Numbered from the stretch's first letter, positions 38,059 to 47,912 are shown. The stretch is 64,000 nt of DNA from DASQPR01 sp963797605 (GCA_963797605.1 CAWCPX010000009.1:310001-374000), one strand, 5' to 3'. The notes: a model not told the origin generated them from the letters alone. Program-made: numbers and translations.

Positions 38059-39018
38059 GTGCTTCCCGAGATCACGGTTTTCGGACCCGGCTCCCCCGGC
38101 TTCGCGGACTGGTGCGCGATCTACACCGCCGGCCGGGCGGCGGATTCCGGCTCGACGATCACGGCGGAGGCGTACGCGGCGTGGCTCGCCGGCACCACGC
38201 CGGACCCGGGGATCGTCCGGTTCGCGGCGACGCATCGCGGGCACATCATCGGCGTCGCGGAGTGCCGGATCACCGACCCGGGACAGACGTTCGCCCGCGT
38301 GTACGTCACTCCGCCCGCCCGCCGCCTCGGAGCCGGCCGTGGTCTCGCCGGCGCGGTGACCCGGTGGGCCACCGACAATGGGCAGGCCACCGTGACCGCG
38401 ACCGCGATCGTCGCCGGACCCGGGCAGGAGTTCGCGGCCGCGCTCGGTGCCCGTACCCTGCTGCGTCTCGTGGTCGTCGAATTGACCCTGGCCACCGCGG
38501 GCATCAGCGTGCACATGCCGCCCGGCGTCACGGTGCGGCACTGGCGCGACGGGGTTCCGGCAGCGCTCATGGACGACTACGCCGCGGTGAAATCCGCCAT
38601 CGCGGACGCGCCGGACGCGGATCTGCAGCTCGATCCGGCGCCGTGGACGGCCGACCGGGTCCGCGAAGCCGAAACCGCGATCGCGGAAAACGGACATGAG
38701 CTGTGGGTGTCGGTGGCGCTCGACCGGGCTGGCTCGATCGTCGGCTACACCGAGGTCGAAGTGCCCGCGGGCGGCGGCGCGAGTCAGCACGGCACCGCGG
38801 TCGTGCCACGGTGGCGCGGACAGGGCGTCGCGACGTGGCTGAAACAGGACCTCGCGAACCGGCTCCGCACCGAGCGCCCCGACGTCGACCGGATCACGTC
38901 CACGATCAACGCCGTCAACGCCCCGATGCTGGCCGTGTGCGCAGCCCTCGGTTACCGCACCACGTTCGGGCGGCTACTGGTGCGCCTCGACCTGCCCGCA
39001 GGTGCTACTCGCCGGTAA
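38059..39018 (+). CDS. Double-module GNAT acetyltransferase
   Basis: The protein has 319 residues from GTG 38059. Two GNAT modules are visible. Module 1 has FARVYVTPPARRLGAGRGLA; module 2 has HGTAVVPRWRGQGVATWLKQ and ITSTINAVNAPMLAVCAALG. Tandem GNAT enzymes related to mycothiol synthase and antibiotic-modifying enzymes are frequent in actinomycetes. The substrate is unknown. It is divergent from the beta-clamp gene. Confidence 0.85.
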   Translation: MLPEITVFGPGSPGFADWCAIYTAGRAADSGSTITAEAYAAWLAGTTPDPGIVRFAATHRGHIIGVAECRITDPGQTFARVYVTPPARRLGAGRGLAGAVTRWATDNGQATVTATAIVAGPGQEFAAALGARTLLRLVVVELTLATAGISVHMPPGVTVRHWRDGVPAALMDDYAAVKSAIADAPDADLQLDPAPWTADRVREAETAIAENGHELWVSVALDRAGSIVGYTEVEVPAGGGASQHGTAVVPRWRGQGVATWLKQDLANRLRTERPDVDRITSTINAVNAPMLAVCAALGYRTTFGRLLVRLDLPAGATRR

Positions 39019-39040
39019 TGAGCCGTGGCAGACTGAGCCC

Positions 39041-40741
39041 ATGTCGCGTTTCGTGCAGACCGCACCGCCGCTTCCGGACCCGTACGCGAGCGATCACGTC
39101 CTCCGCTCCTATCTCGACCGCTACCTCGGCCCGGCCCGCGTCGCCGCCGCCGCACCGCGACTGACCGCGCTCGCCGCCGACGTCACCGCGCAGCCTCCGA
39201 GACGCGCACACGGACGCCGAAACGCATCCTCCGGTGCTGCGCTCGCTTCGACGCCTGGGGCGCCCGCGTCGACCGCGTCGAATCCTCGGCCGGCTGGGAG
39301 ACCCAACGCCGCGCCGCCGCCGACCCACGCCGTCGTCGCGCTGCCCTACCTCACCGAGGCCCGGGAGCGGTTCGGATCCGCTGCGCGGACAGTGCAACAG
39401 GCTTTGCTCCACGTGTACGGGCCGGAATCCGCGACCTTCTCGTGCCCCGTGGCGATGAGCGACGGCGCCGCCGCGTTGCTCTCCCGGCCCGACGTGCCCG
39501 CCGACCTCCGCGACGCCTGGCTGCCCCGGCTGATCTCCACCGATCCCGGCACCGCGATCACGAGCGGCCAGTGGATGACCGAGTCCCAGGGCGGCTCCGA
39601 CATCTCCCGATCCACGACCACCGCGCGATCCGACGGCGACACGTGGCGGGTTTCCGGCGAGAAATGGTTCTGCTCGGCGGCCGACGCGGCGATGGCCGTC
39701 GCGCTGGCCCGCCCCGATGGAGCCGCCCCGGGCAGCCGCACCCTGGCGCCGTTCCTGATCCCCCGCTACGCCACCGACGGCCACGCCCCCGCGAGCGGCA
39801 TCACGCTGCACCGGCTCAAGGACAAGCTCGGCACCCGCGCCGTACCCACCGCCGAAATCGGACTCGACGCCGCCGTCGGATACCCCGTCGGTGACCCGCT
39901 GACCGGCGGCCTGACCCGGATGATGACCCTCGTCGTGGTGACCCGGCTGCACAACGCGGCAGCGGCCAGCGGAGGCATGCGCCGTGGCCTCGACTACGCC
40001 CGCGCCTACGCCTCGGTCCGCTCGATCGCCGGCGGCCGCCTCGACGCGAACCCGCTCCACCGCGCCACCCTGACCCGCCTCGCCGTCGACGCGGAAGCCG
40101 CCTTCGCGCTCACGGCACACGCGTTCGCGCTGCTCGGAGCGGTCGAAGTCGACGGCGACACGGGCGCGGCCGACGAACTGCGGCTCATCGCACCGCTCGC
40201 GAAAATCGCCACCGGCCGCTGGGCGGTCGCGTCCGCGTCCGAATATCTCGAATGCTTCGGCGGCGCCGGGTTCGTCGAGGAGACCGGCATCCCACGGCTC
40301 CTCCGCGACGCCCAGGTGCTGCCGATCTGGGAGGGCACCACCAACGTGCTGTCCGTCGACGTCCTCCGGGCCGTCGCCCGCGACGAAGGCGTCAAACCGC
40401 TCCTCGCCCGCGTCGACGCCGCCCTCGACCTGGCCAGCCCGGCCGGAGTCGGCAACGTCGACACGCTCGCCACGGCCCGGGACCGGCTCGCCGCGGCGCT
40501 CGCGTCGGCGGCGGCGAACCCGACCGGCCCGCTGGTCGCCGCCGGTGCCCGAGACCTCGCGATGCTCGCCGCCGACGTGGTCACGAGCGCGCTGCTGGTG
40601 GAGCAGGCCGCGTACGAGTCGGCGCGCGGCGACCGGCACGCCGCCACCATGGCGGAGTTGTGGATCGCCTCGCGCCTGGCCCGCGCCGACATCGGTGCCA
40701 CCGCCGCGGGCCTCTTCGACCTCGTCGTCGACCGCCGTTAA
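39041..40741 (+). CDS. Acyl-CoA dehydrogenase, AidB-like, with a locally shifted N-terminal segment
   Basis: The protein has about 566 residues. FAD/substrate motifs include GQWMTESQGGSDISRSTTTA, WRVSGEKWFCSAADAAMAVA, KLGTRAVPTAEIGLDAAVGY and LPIWEGTTNVLSVDVLRAVA. The last of these resembles the AidB/DmdC-type C-terminal ending. Between about 39,200 and 39,330 the natural sequence is in another frame (SFDAWGARVDRVESSAGWET), so two compensating shifts replace about 45 residues. The family covers long-chain or unusual acyl-CoA oxidation and DNA-alkylation response proteins; the substrate is not resolved. Confidence 0.85.
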   Translation: MSRFVQTAPPLPDPYASDHVLRSYLDRYLGPARVAAAAPRLTALAADVTAQPPRRAHGRRNASSGAALASTPGAPASTASNPRPAGRPNAAPPPTHAVVALPYLTEARERFGSAARTVQQALLHVYGPESATFSCPVAMSDGAAALLSRPDVPADLRDAWLPRLISTDPGTAITSGQWMTESQGGSDISRSTTTARSDGDTWRVSGEKWFCSAADAAMAVALARPDGAAPGSRTLAPFLIPRYATDGHAPASGITLHRLKDKLGTRAVPTAEIGLDAAVGYPVGDPLTGGLTRMMTLVVVTRLHNAAAASGGMRRGLDYARAYASVRSIAGGRLDANPLHRATLTRLAVDAEAAFALTAHAFALLGAVEVDGDTGAADELRLIAPLAKIATGRWAVASASEYLECFGGAGFVEETGIPRLLRDAQVLPIWEGTTNVLSVDVLRAVARDEGVKPLLARVDAALDLASPAGVGNVDTLATARDRLAAALASAAANPTGPLVAAGARDLAMLAADVVTSALLVEQAAYESARGDRHAATMAELWIASRLARADIGATAAGLFDLVVDRR

Positions 40742-40759
40742 GCGTCGACGGCGCTCAGA

Positions 40760-41773
40760 TCACTTCGACGGCATACCCAGGTCGATGCACCAGACGATTT
40801 GACCGTCGGCCCGCGTCGCGACACCGACACCGATCTGGGTGAACCGCGAGTCCAGCATGTTCGACCGGTGCTCGGGGCTGGCCATCCACGCCGCGACGAT
40901 CGTGCGCGCCGTGGGCTGGCCCATGCCCAGGTTCTCGCCAGCGACGCGGTAGCGGTAGCCGGCCGCCTCGATCCGCTGCGCCAACGTCGACCCGTCCGTG
41001 TGCGAGAACGCCCGATCCAACGCCAGATGCTGCGCATAGCGCTCGGCGGAGAGGGTGAGCTGCGGGTTCGAGGTCAGGCCCCCGAGTCCGGACATCGCGC
41101 GCTCGTTGTTGGTGAACGAGATCACCCGGGACCGGCGCCGGGTCAGCCGGGCGGCCGCCTTTTTCGCCGCGGCGATGCGCGCTTCCACGGTGGCGGTGGT
41201 CTGCCCGATCGTCGCAGCGAGCGTGTTCATGGTGCGGGTGAACGCGGCCTGGGTCAGCGGCGGTGTGGGGATCGGCGGGATCGTCACCGGCGGCACCGTG
41301 ATCGGCGGCACGGTGATGGGCGGCACCGTAATGGGGGGCACCGTGATCGGCGGCGCCGGCCACGTGGTCGGCAGCACCGGGTAGGACGTGTCGGCGGCGA
41401 ACGAGACCGGGCCGGCCGCGTCCGATGCCGCCAACTGCAGGTGTACGACGTCGTTCGCGTACGCGCCACTGACCCCGATCATGTTCGTGATCCCGGCTGC
41501 GGCGGTGAACGCGCAGTGGGCGCCCGTCGGAGTGGTGCTGCAGTCCAGGTCGTCGACCTGAGTGATCGTGGTGCCGTCCAGACCCGTGACATCGATCGTC
41601 ATCGGACCGTCCACCGAAGCCACGGCTATCACCGTGTCCTGGTAGGCGCCCGGTGCGGTCACGGTCGGCATCGTCGCCAGCACGAAGCTGAAGCCACTCG
41701 CCTGCGCCTCGCTCGCGGGCGCCAGGAGCGCGACGAAGATCGCCATTGCGGTCATCACAGCACGTCTGTTCAC
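40760..41773 (-). CDS. Secreted CAP/SCP-domain protein with Pro-rich linker
   Basis: The protein has 337 residues from GTG 41773. A signal peptide (VMTAMAIFVALLAPASEAQA) is followed by a beta-rich domain, a linker of PPITV repeats, a helical segment and a C-terminal CAP domain of the YkwD type. CAP motifs are ISFTNNERAMSGLGGLTSNP, YAQHLALDRAFSHTDG, AGYRYRVAGENLGMG, SPEHRSNMLDSRFTQIGVGV and VWCIDLG. Bacterial CAP proteins are extracellular and of unclear function. It is convergent with the dehydrogenase gene. Confidence 0.9.
   Translation of the reverse strand: MNRRAVMTAMAIFVALLAPASEAQASGFSFVLATMPTVTAPGAYQDTVIAVASVDGPMTIDVTGLDGTTITQVDDLDCSTTPTGAHCAFTAAAGITNMIGVSGAYANDVVHLQLAASDAAGPVSFAADTSYPVLPTTWPAPPITVPPITVPPITVPPITVPPVTIPPIPTPPLTQAAFTRTMNTLAATIGQTTATVEARIAAAKKAAARLTRRRSRVISFTNNERAMSGLGGLTSNPQLTLSAERYAQHLALDRAFSHTDGSTLAQRIEAAGYRYRVAGENLGMGQPTARTIVAAWMASPEHRSNMLDSRFTQIGVGVATRADGQIVWCIDLGMPSK
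41289..41348. repeat. Tandem 15-bp repeat coding for PPITV
   Basis: The unit GGCGGCACCGTGATC occurs four times with one or two changes per copy, flanked by diverged copies. On the minus strand it encodes ITVPP units in the linker of the CAP protein. The codon-sized unit keeps the frame when copy number changes. Confidence 0.85.
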
Positions 41774-42021
41774 GATCACATCCGTTTCGTCATTGCAGCC
41801 GCTTCGTCCTCTGGTACCGATCATCGTAAGGGTTTTCGTCTGATTTGCCATCATTCATCACCAAACGCGCCCAGAGTCGTTAGCGATCCAACCAGCACCG
41901 ACAACCGCACAAACGCGTGATCCCGGCCCGATCGGGTTGGTCGCCGCTCGGCTTCGCCCGCTACTCTCGTCAAGAGCGGCGCCAACGATGAGCAGAGGCA
42001 ACCGGGGGTTTACCATCCCGC

Positions 42022-42048
42022 GGGAATCGTCACGCGGGTTCCGTCGTT
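42022..42048 (+). promoter_or_regulatory. SigR-like promoter of rbpA
   Basis: GGGAAT (42022-42027), an 18-bp spacer and GTT (42046-42048) match the GGGAAT-N18-GTT consensus of the SigR/SigH thiol-oxidative-stress ECF sigma factors. It lies 41 bp before the rbpA start. rbpA belongs to the SigR regulon in Streptomyces coelicolor, which supports the call. Confidence 0.75.
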
Positions 42049-42089
42049 ACACCAGTTAACAATCAACGACCCGGAGGGGACAGCCGATC

Positions 42090-42431
42090 ATGGGCGAGCG
42101 CATGCTGCGCGGAAGCCGCCTCGGAGCCGTTAGCTACGAGTCCGACCGCAACACCGAACTGGCTCCGCGCCAGACCCGCGAATACCTGTGCGCCAAGGGC
42201 CACCAGTTCGAGGTCCCGTTCGCGGTTGACGCGGAAGTGCCGATCACCTGGGAATGCAAGTTCGACGGCAGCATCGCGCGACTCGTCGACGGCAACGAGC
42301 CCGAGCAGAAGAAGGCAAAGCCACCACGCACGCACTGGGACATGCTGCTCGAACGCCGCAGCATGGCCGAGCTGGACGACATCTTGGCCGAACGTCTCCA
42401 GGAAGTCCGCACACTGCGCGGCCGCGCCTAA
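42090..42431 (+). CDS. rbpA: RNA polymerase-binding protein RbpA
   Basis: The protein has 113 residues, the usual length. The N-terminal tail MGERMLRGSRLGAVSYESDR is diagnostic. The core has CAKGHQFEVPFAVDAEVPIT and WECKFDGSI. The sigma-interaction helix is THWDMLLERRSMAELDDILA. RbpA binds RNA polymerase and group 1/2 sigma factors and stabilises the open complex in actinobacteria. Regulation is probably by a SigR-type factor (42022). A strong hairpin follows the stop. Confidence 0.97.
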   Translation: MGERMLRGSRLGAVSYESDRNTELAPRQTREYLCAKGHQFEVPFAVDAEVPITWECKFDGSIARLVDGNEPEQKKAKPPRTHWDMLLERRSMAELDDILAERLQEVRTLRGRA

Positions 42432-42437
42432 CGATAA

Positions 42438-42484
42438 CATGAGAACGGCCCCCGGACCTTCAAGGTCCGGGGGCCGTTCTCATG
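42438..42484 (+). terminator. 23-bp stem terminator after rbpA
   Basis: The arms at 42438-42460 and 42462-42484 are perfect inverses (start CATGAGAACGGCCCCCGG, centre CTTCAAG). It begins seven bases past the rbpA stop. There is no T-run. It may also serve the fxsA operon arriving from the other side. Confidence 0.85.
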
Positions 42485-42558
42485 TAAGTCCAGTGACCGC
42501 CGCCGTCATGCGAACCTGTGGTCGCCTGCGCAACCACACATCCGCACAACCCGGAAAC

Positions 42559-43078
42559 TCAGACGATCTCGCCCTCGATCGGCGCCGACGAATCCGCCGG
42601 CCCAGGCGTCCGCACCGGCGTGCCGACCTTCACCTTCACCTGCCGCGGCCCGAACATCTCCCCCACCAGCTGCGGCGCCAACCGGCGCGTCGCCAACCCC
42701 GTCGCGCCCCGACCCGCGATCGCCCGCACCGGCGGCAGGAACAGCAACAGCCCGATCACACCCGTCACGAACCCGGGAATCGCCACCAGGACCGCACCGA
42801 CGGAGCCCCACGACCGACCGCGTCAGCTGCGGACCCGGACGCTCACCGGCGGCCGCCACAGCCCGCCACCGCGCCCACGCTCGCGTGCTCTCGCGCCGCA
42901 CCAGCACCGCGCCCACCACCGACAACCCGAGCAGCAACAGGAACGCGAACGCGCCGACGAAATGCCACACCACGATGAGCGCGGCCACCTCCGCCAGCAC
43001 CGTCACCACGAACGCCAAACCGGCGACGCTAAAGCGCCTTCCCCCACGTTTCACAGCGGCGGACCTCCACAAGATCAT
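42559..43078 (-). CDS. fxsA: FxsA-family membrane protein, one frameshift
   Basis: Two fragments join into about 170 residues. The first has AGLAFVVTVLAEVAALIVVW and FAFLLLLGLSVVGAVLVRRE, the standard FxsA helices. The second has IPGFVTGVIGLLLFLPPVRA, then RQVKVKVGTPVRTPGPADSS and an acidic C-terminus ending IEGEIV. The shift lies near 42,805. ATG 43078 overlaps the ppm stop (ATGA); GTG 43054, nine bases after GGAGG, is the alternative start. The family is named for suppression of F-exclusion of phage T7; its function is unclear. Confidence 0.82.
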
Positions 43079-43904
43079 GAACGGCGGGACGTACCCACCG
43101 CTTTCTTCAACGCTCCCAGCCGCGATTGCGTTCCCCACACCGTCACCCGCCACAACGCCTCGCGCACGACCGACGAACTCATCTTGCTCGTGCCGCGCTC
43201 GCGCTCGGCGAACGTGATCGGGACCTCGATCAGCCGGAACCCGCTACGGTACGCCCGCCAGGCAAGATCGACCTGGAAACAGTAGCCCTGGGAGGCGACC
43301 GCCGGCGGCGTCGATCTTGTCCAGGACGGCGCTGCGGTACGCCCGGTATCCGCCGGTCGCGTCCTTGATCGGCATGCCGAGCGCGATCCGCGTGTAGAAG
43401 TTGCCGCCGCGGGACAGGGCCAGCCGGTGCTTCGGCCAGTTGACCACGGTGCCGCCCTTGACGTAGCGGGAGCCGAGCACCACGTCGGCCGTACGCAGGC
43501 CGTCGAGCAGCTTCGAGCAGCTCCTCCGGCGCGTGCGAGCCGTCCGCGTCCATCTCGACTACGGCGTCGTAGCGCTGCGTCGCGGGCCCACGCGAAACCG
43601 GCCACGTACGCGGCGCCGAGCCCTTCCTTGCCGGCCCGGTGCAGCACGTGGACGTGCGTGTCGGCCTGCGGCGATCCGGTCGGCGAGGTCACCGGTGCCG
43701 TCGGGGCTGTTGTCGTCGGCGACGAGGATGTCGACCGACGGCACCGCGTTCGCGGACCCGGCCGATGATGATCTCCAGGTTGTCGATCTCGTTGTACGTC
43801 GGGATGACGACCAGGACCCGACCGACTCCGGGGTAACCCTCGGCCTCGGGTTCAACCTCGCTGGCCGGCCGTTTCGCCTTAGCCTGCGCGGGGCGCTTCG
43901 TCAT
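43075..43904 (-). CDS. ppm1: Polyprenol monophosphomannose synthase (GT2), several frameshifts
   Basis: It starts MTKRPAQAKAKRPASEVEPE at 43904, after AAGGAG. GT2 motifs are RVLVVIPTYNEIDNLEIIIG, VDILVADDNSPDGTGDL, DAVVEMDADGSHAPEELLEA and VVLGSRYVKGGTVVNWPKHR, then IEVPITFAERERGTSKMSSS. This is the DPM1-like set. About five single-base shifts break it. The enzyme makes polyprenyl-phosphate mannose for lipoglycans and protein O-mannosylation. It is coupled (ATGA) to lnt; the two are fused in Mycobacterium tuberculosis. Confidence 0.88.
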
Positions 43905-45693
43905 CGTGTCTCCTTGCTGATCGGTTCCGTCGTTCGCGCCGCGTCTGGCGCCAGGTGCAAGCCGGCTGCTCGTGCCGTGGATCGGGTGCGTCGCCGCAGG
44001 AGCGCCGCACCGATGAGCGCCAGCAGCGCCGCACCGGAAACGACAAACTCGGGTATCTCGCCCAGCTCCGTGGCAAGCGTACGTTGGTTGCCCAGCCGCA
44101 GCGTGCGCAGCTCTGTCGCCGCGACGTTGAAGCCGGTGGTGTTATGTTCACCGCCGCTCGCATCGATGAACGCGGAGACGCCCACCGTGGATACCATCAG
44201 CGCGTCACGGCCGTGCTCGACGGCGCGTAACCGCACCATGGCGAGCTGCTGGCGGGCCTCGGCCGTGTTGAAGTCGGCGTTGTTCGTCTGCACCGACAGC
44301 AGCTGCGCGCCGCCGGTGACCGTGTCGCGCACGATGTTGTCGTAGGCGACCTCGAAACAGATCGCGTCGCCGACCGTCACCGGCCCCATCGTCAGCACGC
44401 CCGGCGTCTTGCCGGCGATGAAGTCCGTGCGTACGAGGTCGACCTTTTTCGAGACCATCCGGGCCACGCTGCGCAGCGGGATGTACTCGGCGAACGGCAC
44501 CGGATGCCGCTTGACGTACATGCCGTGCGCGCCGGTCTGCGGGCCACCGGCCGAATCCGGCGTCGACGGCAGCCACACGATCGCCGCGTTGCGCGCGTTG
44601 GTGCCGGGCCCTTCGAGCACCGCGCCGACGAGGATCGGCGCCTTGATGGCGTTGGCCGCCGCGCTGATCGCCGCCGCCGCGTCGCTGTCGTCCCGGATCG
44701 TCGGTGACCAGCGGATCGATGTCGCTGGAGTTCTCCGGCCAGATCACGATGTCGGGCTGTTTGGCGGTGCCGGCCGCGACCCGTTGCGCCAGTGCCAGCG
44801 TGGCCCGCACGTGGTTGTCGAGCACGGCTTCGCGCTGCGCGTTGAACTCGAGCCCGAGCCGCGGCACGTTGCCCTGCACGATCGCGACCTGGACCGGCCG
44901 ACCGATCGGGCGTGCTGGTCGGCACGGCCAGACCCAGAACGAAGAGCACGGCTGCGCCGCCGAGCACGAGCATCATCCGGGAACGCGCAGCCGACCGCAC
45001 CGGCGGCGTCTCGACGACCAGCGTGCCAGCCGCGCCGAGCGCGAGCAGCCCGCCGGCCACCGCGACCACGAAGGTGACCAGCGGCGCGCCGCCGAGCACC
45101 GCGTACCGCAGCACCGGCGAATCCGCCTGGCTGAACGCGAGCCGCCCCCACGGGAACCCGCCGAACGGCGTTCGGTCGCGCAGCGCCTCCTGACCGACCC
45201 AGAGCGCGCCGGTGACCAGCGGCCACGTCCAGCGGTGCCGGTCGACGAGCACGCTCGCGTACGCCGTCGCGCCGCCGAGCAGCCCCGAGGTACAGCGCCT
45301 CCAGACGGCCAGCAGCAGCCACGGCACCGTTCCGCCGACGATGTGCGTCCACTGCAGCAGCGGCACGTAGAGCGCGAGTCCGGCGAGCCCGGCGAGCCGG
45401 AATCCGCCCCAGAACCCGCGCCGGTGGACCGCGATGGCGATCAGCGCCACGCCGATCGGTGCCAGCCACCAGATGTTGTAGGTCGGGAACGAGAGCAGCA
45501 GCGCCCCGCCGCCGAGCAGAGCCGTGATCACGGCGACGAGCGTGGGCAGCTTCCGGGCGGCGTCGGCTGGCCGTGGCACCGCTGCCGCTGCCGTGGCCAT
45601 TCCCGTCGTCGCCTCCTCGGGGGCCGTCTTCGGATCGCCGGTCGGCGCCGCGGCCGTTTCCGCGGACGGCACCGGACGCTGGACGGCGGTCAT
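43901..45693 (-). CDS. lnt: Apolipoprotein N-acyltransferase, frameshifts
   Basis: About 590 residues. Multiple membrane segments fill the N-terminal half (LVAVITALLGGGALLLSFPT and following). The nitrilase-like half keeps the catalytic triad regions: IVIWPENSSDIDPLV (Glu), GMYVKRHPVPFAEYIPLRS (Lys) and VGDAICFEVAYDNIVRDTVT (Cys). A last membrane helix follows (VSGAALLALIGAALLRRR). Shifts lie near 45,295, 44,910 and 44,695. Lnt N-acylates lipoproteins at the membrane. Its stop overlaps the ppm start by four bases. Confidence 0.9.
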
Positions 45694-45876
45694 GACTCGA
45701 TCACGCGTCCACTGTGCCGCATCCGTGTATCGAGTCGGCGTCCGCCCACCGTGGTTGTCCGGGGCATTTCAGCCTGCAAATCCGGATATCGGGCGCACGT
45801 CACACCGAAAGTGACAGGAATTCTCTCTCAACATTCACAGACTCGGCCTGGTCGAGTTCACGATCCCGCAGATTCG

Positions 45877-45936
45877 GCAGGCCGGTGTGCCGTGAGCCGG
45901 CCTGCTCTTTATCGGTGAGCCGCGAAGCGGCCTTTT
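45877..45936 (+). terminator. Double hairpin with short T-run on the plus strand
   Basis: GCAGGCCGG/CCGGCCTGC (45877-45885, 45897-45905) is followed by GCCGC-GAA-GCGGC (45919-45931) and TTTT at 45933-45936. The second hairpin looks like an intrinsic terminator for a plus-strand transcript. No plus-strand gene lies upstream. Confidence 0.45.
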
Positions 45937-46082
45937 GAGTTCTTAAGGGGTGACGATTTTGCGCCTCGTCTACCGGGTCTTTGTAGGTCACATTGCGTAA
46001 GCCATCCTAGGATGGCTAATAAGACCCGAAATAGGCGGCCAGTGAATCCGGACATGTCGCCCGGCATCCGCCGGACGCTCTC

Positions 46083-46129
46083 GACCTTGGCGAGAAATGT
46101 CGTCGGGACAGCAGTTTGTCGCCAAGGTC
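46083..46129 (-). repeat. Palindromic interspersed repeat A, copy 3 (reversed core)
   Basis: The arms GACCTTGGCGA (46083-46093) and TCGCCAAGGTC (46119-46129) match copies 1 and 2. The core (GAAATGTCGTCGGGACAGCA) matches the reverse complement of their cores, with a one-base deletion and a few changes. The element therefore exists in both orientations. Confidence 0.85.
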
Positions 46130-46162
46130 AACCTTGGACGTGACAGGGGCCGGAGTCGGAAT

Positions 46163-46192
46163 CGGGGTGCGGCCCGTGAAGGCCGCACCCCG
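46163..46192. terminator. 12-bp perfect hairpin
   Basis: CGGGGTGCGGCC (46163-46174) pairs exactly with GGCCGCACCCCG (46181-46192) around CGTGAA. It lies 370 bp downstream of the lysine-cluster end on the minus strand and 30 bp beyond repeat A. Its role is unclear; a terminator is the simplest reading. Confidence 0.45.
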
Positions 46193-46560
46193 AGCTCCCA
46201 GGCCCTCTTCGACACGGTGCGGCACCAGACCGCTTGACGACCTTCGGACCGACCCGACGTGGACTGGCTGTCTACGCCTGACCGTTGTCTACTGGCCTCG
46301 CAGTGCTCCGTGCCCGAACCACCAGTGCGCCGATAGTCTGCTCGCCTCGCCGACCCCTGCCCGCTGGCTCTGACCGGTCGGCATCAGGATGATCACCGAG
46401 CGGCCAGCTAGCGAAGAGGCAAAGCAAACTACTGCCGCCTATCGAAGTTGGACCAGTGAACGGTACGCGCCCATACCCGGCCCCTGTCAACGATTTCCGC
46501 AATATCGATCTATGCGAACACGGCGTGTCGAAGCGGCTGGTTTCGGCACTATGCCGACAG

Positions 46561-47912
46561 CTACGTGACCTGCACACTCTGTAGCTGATTACGCAACAAT
46601 TGCACCGACGTATCCGGAAAATCGGACGCCAAAAGCCCGGCGGCGGCGAGAATGTAATCGACGTCCACCACTATCTCGGCGTGTCGCGGCAACGGCCAGC
46701 CACCGGCGAGATCGTGCAACGGCGCGGCCAGCACTTTCGTCGCGTCAGTGGTCGACGCGTGCCGCAGTACGCCGCCGGAGCCGATCACCAACCGCACGTC
46801 GCGAAGGTCTTTCCGGGCCGCTCCGCCGGGTTCACCGCGCGCGTGCCGCCGCACCGCGATCGTGGCCGCTATTTCCGCAATAGTCAGGTCTGCCGCTATT
46901 TCCGATGCCGAGGTTGGCACGAAGTCGGTGTCGGCGGCCCGGTGCGCAGCCGCGGCGGGCAACGACGTGGGCACCGGCAACCGTTCCACCACGGCGGCCT
47001 CCACGACGCCGGTCGCGCTCCACCGCATCCCGAGATCGCCCTCGACGGTACGGCTGCGCCACATCGTGCCGGCGACCTCGGCGCGGGGCCCGCCACGCTG
47101 CTCCGGGTCGGGCGTCAGCACCGAGTAGACGTCGGTCGTCGCGCCGCCGATGTCGATGACGAGCAGGTCGTGGCCGAGGTCGTCGGCGAGCACTTCGACG
47201 CCGGTCAGCACGAGGTCCGGCGTCGCGCCGCGCACCAGGTCGACGAACCGCCGGCCCTTCGACAGCTTCTTGCCGCCGATCACGTGGCGGAGGAACACCT
47301 CGCGGATCGCCGCCCGGGCCGGCGTCGGGTCGCATTCGCCGATGCGGGGCAGCACGTTGTCGGCCGCGACGAACGGCACACCCCGGGCCGCCAGCACCGC
47401 GCACACCTCGTCGCGGGCGTCGACGTTGCCCGCCACGACCACCGGCACCCGGATCCGGGCCGACGCGAGCCGCCGCGCGTTGTGCGTCAGCACCTCCGCG
47501 TCGCCGCCGTCGGTGCCGCCGACGAGCAGGATCACGTCCGGGCGGGCGGCCCGCAGCGACGCGATCGCGTCCGTGGTCAGCTTGCCGGCGGCGACATGCA
47601 CGACGCGCGCACCGGCGGACAGGCCGACGCGGTGCCCGGCCTCGGCGGTGACCAGCGATTCGTAGCCGACGACGGCGAGCCGCAGCCCGCCGCCCGCGCT
47701 GGAGCACAGATAGACGTCGGAGAGGTCCGCACCCGGCAACCGAGCCGCCACCGCGGCCAGCGCAGCGTCGAGGCCCTCCAGCACGTCGGTGGCGACGGTC
47801 GTGGGCCGGGACGCTGCCCGCCAGCAGCGCTCCGGACGCGATGTCGACGACGGCCACCTTCGTGAACGTCGAGCCGACGTCGGCGCAGACCGCGACCTTG
47901 GCAGCACGTCAC
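46561..47912 (-). CDS. GlmL/MutL-family ATPase, predicted reactivase of the B12 aminomutase
   Basis: About 450 residues starting at GTG 47912, coupled by GTGA to the gene before it. ASKHA-fold phosphate motifs are present: VCADVGSTFTKVAVVDIASG at the N-terminus (in a shifted frame) and LLVIDIGGATTDVYSVLTPD near the middle. LVGGTDGGDAEVLTHNARRL and ARGVPFVAADNVLPRIGECD are typical of GlmL-like proteins next to B12-dependent mutases. They are thought to exchange damaged cobalamin. One or two shifts lie at 47,815-47,900. The reactivase role here is inferred from family and operon. Confidence 0.82.

Larger units (their letters stand above)
45694..46560. other. 867-bp gene-poor region with hairpins and a repeat A copy
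   Basis: No convincing gene is seen. It separates the divergent side of lnt from the end of the lysine cluster. It holds hairpins at 45877-45905, 45919-45936 and 46163-46192 and repeat A copy 3. A 63-codon minus frame at 45800-45991 (MTYKDPVDEAQNRHP...) has no recognisable relatives and encodes the hairpin arms, so I do not call it. Confidence 0.6.

Noticed and set aside
45800..45991. 63-codon minus-strand gene (MTYKDPVDEAQNRHP...)
   Set aside because: It has no recognisable family, and its middle is formed by the arms of two hairpins. It is too weak to call.
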